Shown here: in pieces, positions 59,169-64,000 of the stretch
Position numbering within the stretch: the stretch's first letter is position 1
Layout of the letters: each line of letters begins with the position of its first letter
Assembly: GCA_024364735.1 (NCBI GenBank)
Contig: JAGFNQ010005371.1
Coordinates: 62,001-126,000 of the forward strand
Length of the DNA: 64,000 nucleotides
From: Boesenbergia rotunda
Lineage: Eukaryota > Streptophyta > Magnoliopsida > Zingiberales > Zingiberaceae
Reading direction: 5' to 3'
The notes under the pieces: model-generated
What the model was told of the DNA's origin: nothing
Databases searched by the model: none
Seen by the model: the letters and a program-made list of their open reading frames with translations, nothing else
Translations under genes and position numbers: made by a program

Positions 59169-60436
59169 CCTAGCAGCCGACTAGGAATTTGTATGCTAAG
59201 TCTTAACAACTTAGACTTGATTCACTTAGCTTCTAGCTAAGAATTTTCTCTGCCAAGCCTTAATCACTTGGACTTGATTCACCTATCATCTTGCTGGCAA
59301 TTTTATCTGCCAAACTTTAATCACTTGGATTTGATTCACCTAGTATCTAAATATAAATTTGTTTCTTGATATCCAACTAGGTCTTAGTTCATGTTTGATT
59401 CCTAATCAGGACTTTAGATACCTAAATCCACTTGGAATTAAATATTCTATAATTGTAAACTTGATATAACTATTTAGATCATAACTAATCTAACTTTAAT
59501 CTTAGTTATATATTAAAACTCTGAATTAAATATTATACACCCAACACCAGCATTTAACACTATATTTTGTAATCAAATATTATAATACGTATAATGAATT
59601 AATTTATAAAATATTTATATATGTTTGATTATGTTTGACAAACCTAACATATCCTTCTCGTGTACTCGAGCTTGGGACCAGATACAATGAACTTTATTTG
59701 GCATAGGCAAAGTCATTGAAAACTTATCAAATTTACAAAATTTAAAATTTTAAAATACAAATTTATATATTTATGAGAAAACTAGTTCAACAAATTTTGT
59801 TTATAATTTTAATAGTTTAAGCTTGTTTATTTTTACATTTCGTATATTTGATAAAAATTAAAGCATTATAATTTATAATAAAATTTAAAGAATCATATCT
59901 TTATTAAATTACAAAAAAAATTCATACAATACGAAAATTTTAAAATTTTAAAAATTATTCTTATAAATAAAATAAGTTTTTTATGTAAATTTAAAATTTG
60001 AGAATCAATATTTAAATAAAATAAAAAAATAGAAAAATAAATTAAAGAAAAATCTTCGTAAATTACATTTAAAATTTTTTAAAATGTTTTATTAGTATTG
60101 TAAGTATTATTTTTATAAAAATTTATGATATTTAAATACTTTTTATAAAAAATTTCGTTTAATTTTTTATTGTACTTAATTAGTCCTGTTTAATGCAGGG
60201 TTTTTAAAATGTGTCCTTGATTTAATCAACGGTTTTCTTCGTATTTAATTTTCTCGACCGGCTCATGTTAGATTTTCTTCATTAGGGCTTAATGCACTGT
60301 TTAATTCCTTGGGTTATTTTAATTCCATGTGTCATGGGTTTATTTTTTTGGTTTAGGGATTTAATTTTATCGGGTTAAGGCCTTTAAATTCTTAGGCCTA
60401 CGCTATTTCGCTAGGGTTTCGGCATTTCTCCTCTCG
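59169..60436. other. non-coding DNA upstream of the RING-H2 gene
   Basis: The first 180 bases hold three decayed copies of a 60-bp unit with 'aatcacttggacttgattcacct'. From 59500 to 60200 the sequence is strongly AT-rich. The last 130 bases, with 'gctagggtttcggc', look like a promoter-proximal leader; no convincing TATA box was found. Confidence 0.55.
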
Positions 60437-61540
60437 ATGTCAGGCGACGGCGATTTTTTCCACGGCGGCGACGCCAACGGCGACTCCAACGGCAACGGCG
60501 ATGGCGACGCCAATGTCAGAGACTTTGTCACCGACGATGCCGCCGACGCCGGTGATTCATACCTCCGCGGCGCTGCCGGCGACGTCGATTGTTTACACGA
60601 TTCTTGCGATGGCGACGGCGACGGAAACGGAGATGAGAACGGCGACGGAAACGGAGATGAGAACGGCGACGGAAACGGAGATGAGAACGGCGACGGCAAC
60701 GAAGATGAAGACATTCTGATGGGTGACGATTCCTACCGTGGCAGTGATGATGATGAAGAATCGGATGTGGACTTCATCATTGAAGATGACGGCGACGGCG
60801 TAGATGAAGACATTCCGATGGCCTTCATCATGGAGGGTGAAGATATGGTGTCTGTGACGTTACCCGATTGGACTGCGGTCGGAGAAGAAAGAATCGCCCT
60901 TCAAATCAATAGTCAGACAATATATGTCGACAGTCAGGAACATCCACTACTGATATTCATTTTCCGGCGTCCCATCAGCGATAATCCTGCAGAAGACCTG
61001 AGGTCGGTATACTTGTTTGACTTTTACGATTTTGAAACTTCGACTGAGGAGCATATCCAATACATGTTTTCTTCTGTGGTGATGGCTGATTTTATACACC
61101 ATATAAATTTTCAGTTTTATATCTCAACATTTATGTTGTTTTTACATTTTTTTCTGAATCTCATACCATTTGGGATGATAAGCGAGGGATCTATTACTTA
61201 TATTACATTAACTGTCTTTTCTCTCCCTGATTACATCGGTGGTATATTTTCCATTTGGATGCCTGAGTCCCATCGGATATTATTAGGTCAGAATGAACAT
61301 GCCGTTGTGGATGCACCTGAGGAGAGACCTATACCTGCAAGCGTGATTGCCGTTGAGAGTCTGCAGACCGTCTCTGCTGCAGAGACGGATTCATGTATCA
61401 TTTGTCTGCAGGAGTATGATGTGGGCTCTCAGTTATTGGCGATGCCTTGTCGCCATCTTTTCCACGGTGCTTGCCTGAGGGAGTGGCTACTCCATAGTCA
61501 CTTTTGTCCCTTGTGCAGGTATGCGCTTCCTCATGATTAG
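60437..61540 (+). CDS. RING-H2 finger protein, probable E3 ubiquitin ligase
   Basis: 367 residues, uninterrupted, the only clear intact host gene here. The C-terminal RING-H2 domain would bind a ubiquitin-conjugating enzyme and pass ubiquitin to an unknown target. All eight zinc ligands are present: C320, C323, C338, H340, H343, C346, C357, C360, with Trp350 at the place that contacts the E2. The N-terminal 120 residues are very acidic and Gly/Asn-rich, with an eight-residue DGNGDENG repeat at about 62-88. Residues 226-246 are strongly hydrophobic and could span a membrane, or come from an unspliced intron. The middle part (130-220) has no domain I know. The start is the first ATG of the open frame. 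No intron is needed to read it through; many plant RING-H2 genes are also intronless. Substrate and pathway cannot be told. Confidence 0.87.
   Translation: MSGDGDFFHGGDANGDSNGNGDGDANVRDFVTDDAADAGDSYLRGAAGDVDCLHDSCDGDGDGNGDENGDGNGDENGDGNGDENGDGNEDEDILMGDDSYRGSDDDEESDVDFIIEDDGDGVDEDIPMAFIMEGEDMVSVTLPDWTAVGEERIALQINSQTIYVDSQEHPLLIFIFRRPISDNPAEDLRSVYLFDFYDFETSTEEHIQYMFSSVVMADFIHHINFQFYISTFMLFLHFFLNLIPFGMISEGSITYITLTVFSLPDYIGGIFSIWMPESHRILLGQNEHAVVDAPEERPIPASVIAVESLQTVSAAETDSCIICLQEYDVGSQLLAMPCRHLFHGACLREWLLHSHFCPLCRYALPHD
60613..60700 (+). repeat. 24-bp tandem repeat inside the RING-H2 gene
   Basis: About three identical units of 'ggaaacggagatgagaacgg' plus 'cgac', encoding DGNGDENG. Being a multiple of three, copy changes keep the frame. 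Confidence 0.92.
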
Positions 61541-61882
61541 TGATTATGCTACAGATTCAAGTAATTGCTTGTAGGCATCCTAAAGAATTCATATTGAGTA
61601 TTTCTTTATTTCTTTTGAATGCTTAATACTTCATCTTACATGAGGTCTATTTGATGATTCCACTTGTCATGCATCTTTAGTATTATTTTGTTTTTAAATG
61701 TTTTACTATTTTTTTTGGCATATTTGTGAAGCATCTTGAGTTCAATTAGTTGCATGGTAGCTAAATAAAATTGTAGGGTCAATAGGTCAACTCTGGTCTT
61801 GTTTGTTTGGGTCGAACTAAATCAATCATCTTGATTAGTTCATTATTTCCTTATCATGTTAGTGTCCTTGTAGGATAGAGAA
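61541..61882 (+). other. 3' flank of the RING-H2 gene
   Basis: Non-coding, AT-rich. It would hold the 3' untranslated region; no single clear polyadenylation signal stands out. Confidence 0.45.
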
Positions 61883-62105
61883 GCTCCCACGGGCTGGCTC
61901 GGTTGGTAAGGCGTCTGACTGCTTGTAACGGATGTCTCATGTTCGAGAGTCGCCAGTCGCACACGGGGTAAAAACCTGGTCTGCTGGCTTATCCTCTCGG
62001 CCCCAGGCGCCTTACCCCACTAGTAAAACCGTGATTTACCCCCTCTGGACACTTGTGGGGCCTGGACCAGGGGGCCGCTAAGGTGGCGGTTCCACCTTTT
62101 TGCAA
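61883..62105 (+). mobile_element. tRNA-derived SINE, 223 bp
   Basis: Starts GCTCCCACGGGCTGGCTCGG, with an A-box-like TGGCTCGGTTGG and a B-box-like GTTCGAGAGTCGCC about 55 bases later. The body is GC-rich and ends 'cctttttgcaa'. It is flanked by a perfect 16-bp duplication (61867-61882 and 62106-62121). It is not the same family as the SINE at 55817. It lies about 340 bases past the RING-H2 stop. Confidence 0.9.
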
Positions 62106-62121
62106 CTTGTAGGATAGAGAA

Positions 62122-63186
62122 AGTAAAAGTAAAACCGCCAATGCCGGTCCCAAGCCCGGATAAAAAAGGTTGAGGGTTGCCCTAGACTTTAGTAGACAAT
62201 GCTTAAATTGTTTAAGCCTATGAACATGATTAATCGAGTTTTGATGAATGCTTCCTTTGCTACATGTATTGCTTACTCAACCATATCTAGTCCACACTCA
62301 ATTATTTATTTATTTTTAAATATTCTGGAAAATTGTTTAAAAAGGAAAGACGTTTTTGCAATTGTTACGGTTATAATAATTCCAGAAAAGGCTTTCTTTT
62401 TGTTTCAATTCTTTTGATTGTTTCTTTGTTTTTAATACTTTATATATTTTGTTCCAAGGGAGAAGGGAGAAGTTCTGCTCTAGGCAGTGGACTGGATCAT
62501 CCATTCAAACTCACTGCCTTCTAGTGGAACTCTTTCTTGCTTCTGTTCTAGATAGTAGAACTGATCGACTAAGGATATAAGATAGTAGACCTAAAACAAC
62601 AAACAATCTTTCATTCGAAACTGGGGTCCAACAATAGACAACAATTATTTTGGTTTCCTGTGATTCAAGCTACAATACAGACCATGTTGAAATGAGTAGG
62701 GAGGTTCTTGGATCAGGGTTTCATTTGGGACTGAGTAATTTGGGTATATAACCATATCAACACGTTTTCTTTTGTGCCAGCTCTTCATGAGGGAGTTTTC
62801 AAGGGATATTGAATTATTTTCCAACAATGACGGAGGCAAACAAAAAGTTACAGAATACTCTTCACACAAGAAAAAACATTGAGAAGTGGTCATGGGGAAT
62901 GCTCAGAAAGTGGAAGTTTTGTTAACTTTAATGAAGGTAAGAATAACTTGGTGCATTTCATTTCCTCTCATCATTTTTCTAGCTCCTTCAACGATATATA
63001 GCTTATCTAGGAAGTTAAACAAATGTATATATCATGCTGAAGAAATTAATACAACAGACCGTGTAATACCAAGATCTGCAGCTTCTGATCACTATCATTT
63101 TGTGAGTTCAAACGGCAACTGTTAAAGCTTTTTGAGGAGCATTTGAACGAGCATCAAGCATGCAAATGAAGCTAATGGTTTTCCAC
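62122..63186. other. non-coding stretch
   Basis: Open frames of up to 82 codons occur but show no domain, bias or conserved wording. I see no repeats. Confidence 0.5.
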
Positions 63187-63363
63187 TTAATCTATGGCAC
63201 CAAGAGGATAATTTTGTTCATTATGATCCTTGGCATCCCCAGCCAACATCTGCAGCAATCTCTCATAATCGGGAAATTGGACATCGGTTTTATACATGAG
63301 ATTGACTATGTTGCAAAGACAGTATAGTGGTGGTTTGACTATTCCATAGGCCGACTCTTGCAG
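63187..63363 (-). CDS. probable terminal exon of an unidentified gene
   Basis: On the minus strand 58 codons and a TAA stop follow a good splice acceptor: CTTTTCTTTTGTAG at 63377-63364, then LQESAYGIVKPPLYCLCNIV at the start of the exon. The wording, with few rare codons and no stop, looks like real protein. It ends DHNEQNYPLGAID. The exons before it would lie to the right, perhaps outside the window. I do not recognise the family and give no function. Without transcripts it could also be a pseudogene piece. Confidence 0.5.
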   Translation of the reverse strand: MQESAYGIVKPPLYCLCNIVNLMYKTDVQFPDYERLLQMLAGDAKDHNEQNYPLGAID

Positions 63364-64000
63364 CTACAAAAGAAAAGAGTTAGAGTATGTAATGAAGTTT
63401 TTTTTTAACAATTGCTGTAGCTTTATATATTATTTTAGACATACTTAACTAGAATGGAATAAATACCTATATTGCAAAATACTTATTGTCATCTTTGATA
63501 TATATATATAAGAAACTTCTTATAATCAACTTATCATTTTTAAAATTCAATAAACTCCAATGCATGTTTTATATTGATGTATTCTAATTGTGGAATTTTT
63601 GTCACTATAAATCAGCTGTGACCTTACTAAATTTGAATCTGTTTGATCATCAGTTTTGACGAAACAGAAACTGCCATTCTTCACATATGGACATGATTAT
63701 TTTTAAAAGTTAGATTGATGCACGTTGTTGCACTATTTTATTGGTTTTTATGGTCCATGGAATTTTTAGAAATATACTACAATTGACAATGACCAACACC
63801 TCAAAAGTCAACTAATTTTACCAATTTTTGTTGTTGACATTTTGGAATTTACACTGCACCTGCTACCTTGGCCTTTTAAATAGGATTGGAAGGTCAGCTT
63901 TCTCATGCAATGTGCTCTTCTTTCCCAAGCATTGCTGCTTGCGGATCTCAGGCATGATGTTTTTTTTATTTTTTTTTTGTCAATGTTATAGTTTGAAAGT
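63364..64000. other. intron or intergenic sequence
   Basis: AT-rich, with a short (TA)n run near 63497-63511. If the exon at 63187 is real, this would be its upstream intron. A short open stretch at about 63885-63960 can be read on either strand and is not assigned. Confidence 0.4.

Noticed and set aside
60403..60714. Minus-strand ORF with Ser/Pro/Phe repeats
   Set aside because: It is the shadow of the GAC/GGN repeat of the RING-H2 gene on the other strand.
62886..63125. 79-codon ORF on the plus strand
   Set aside because: No domain, no splice or promoter context and biased only by AT content.
63855..63960. Possible exon on either strand next to the minus-strand terminal exon
   Set aside because: A minus-strand reading from an ATG has a donor-like site, but its phase does not fit the exon at 63187; the plus-strand reading lacks a GT donor.

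Overview
The window is nuclear DNA of a flowering plant, made almost entirely of nested, decayed LTR retrotransposons; the species cannot be told from the sequence. Evidence: plant-type Ty1/copia (SIRE-like and Angela-like) and Ty3/gypsy (Tat-like, plus a Tekay/Del-like relic) proteins, tRNA-Met-type primer sites, TATA-driven LTRs, two tRNA-derived SINEs with 16-20 bp target duplications, and only one clear intact host gene.

Layout. 1-2409: copia pol relic and an LTR fragment. 2410-9060: Tat-like gypsy relic with RNase H/integrase remains, a 67-bp tandem repeat block and a large antisense extra ORF (7677 down to 5187) with its own TATA box. 9060-12766: AT-rich DNA holding a tandem array of about 325-bp palindromic units. 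12767-14436: probable LTR. 14437-31153: Angela-like copia element whose 3' LTR is split by a second element (21642-29253). 31154-38706: gypsy gag piece, two solo LTRs, a copia gag relic and a gypsy RT/IN relic. 38707-48490: a SIRE-like element on the minus strand. 48491-54486: rest of the gypsy relic, then a copia gag holding one solo LTR nested in another. 54487-57670: second copy of the LTR plus gypsy relic, with a SINE. 57982-59168: solo LTR. 60437-61540: an intact RING-H2 gene. 61883-62105: second SINE. 63187-63363: a probable terminal exon on the minus strand.

Main discoveries. (1) The 21642-29253 element keeps SIRE-like LTR, primer site and gag, but pol is replaced by a cassette of about 1.9 kb: repeats, an LTR-like GGGCGCCC-TATA promoter and a 398-codon reading frame resembling the putative plant transposon protein domain plus a coiled coil. 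The last nine codons of pol survive at its right edge. (2) The 38707-48490 element is flanked by a perfect 148-bp duplication instead of the usual 5 bp, and its two LTRs match in R-U5 but differ strongly in U3. (3) LTRs of three families carry clusters of family-specific CpG palindromes in U3; in the SIRE-like family one sits 7-13 bp upstream of TATA in three LTRs and in the internal cassette.

Apart from the RING-H2 gene and perhaps the terminal exon, nothing here looks like a working host gene. The retroelement reading frames are broken by stops and frameshifts, many explicable by C-to-T change.
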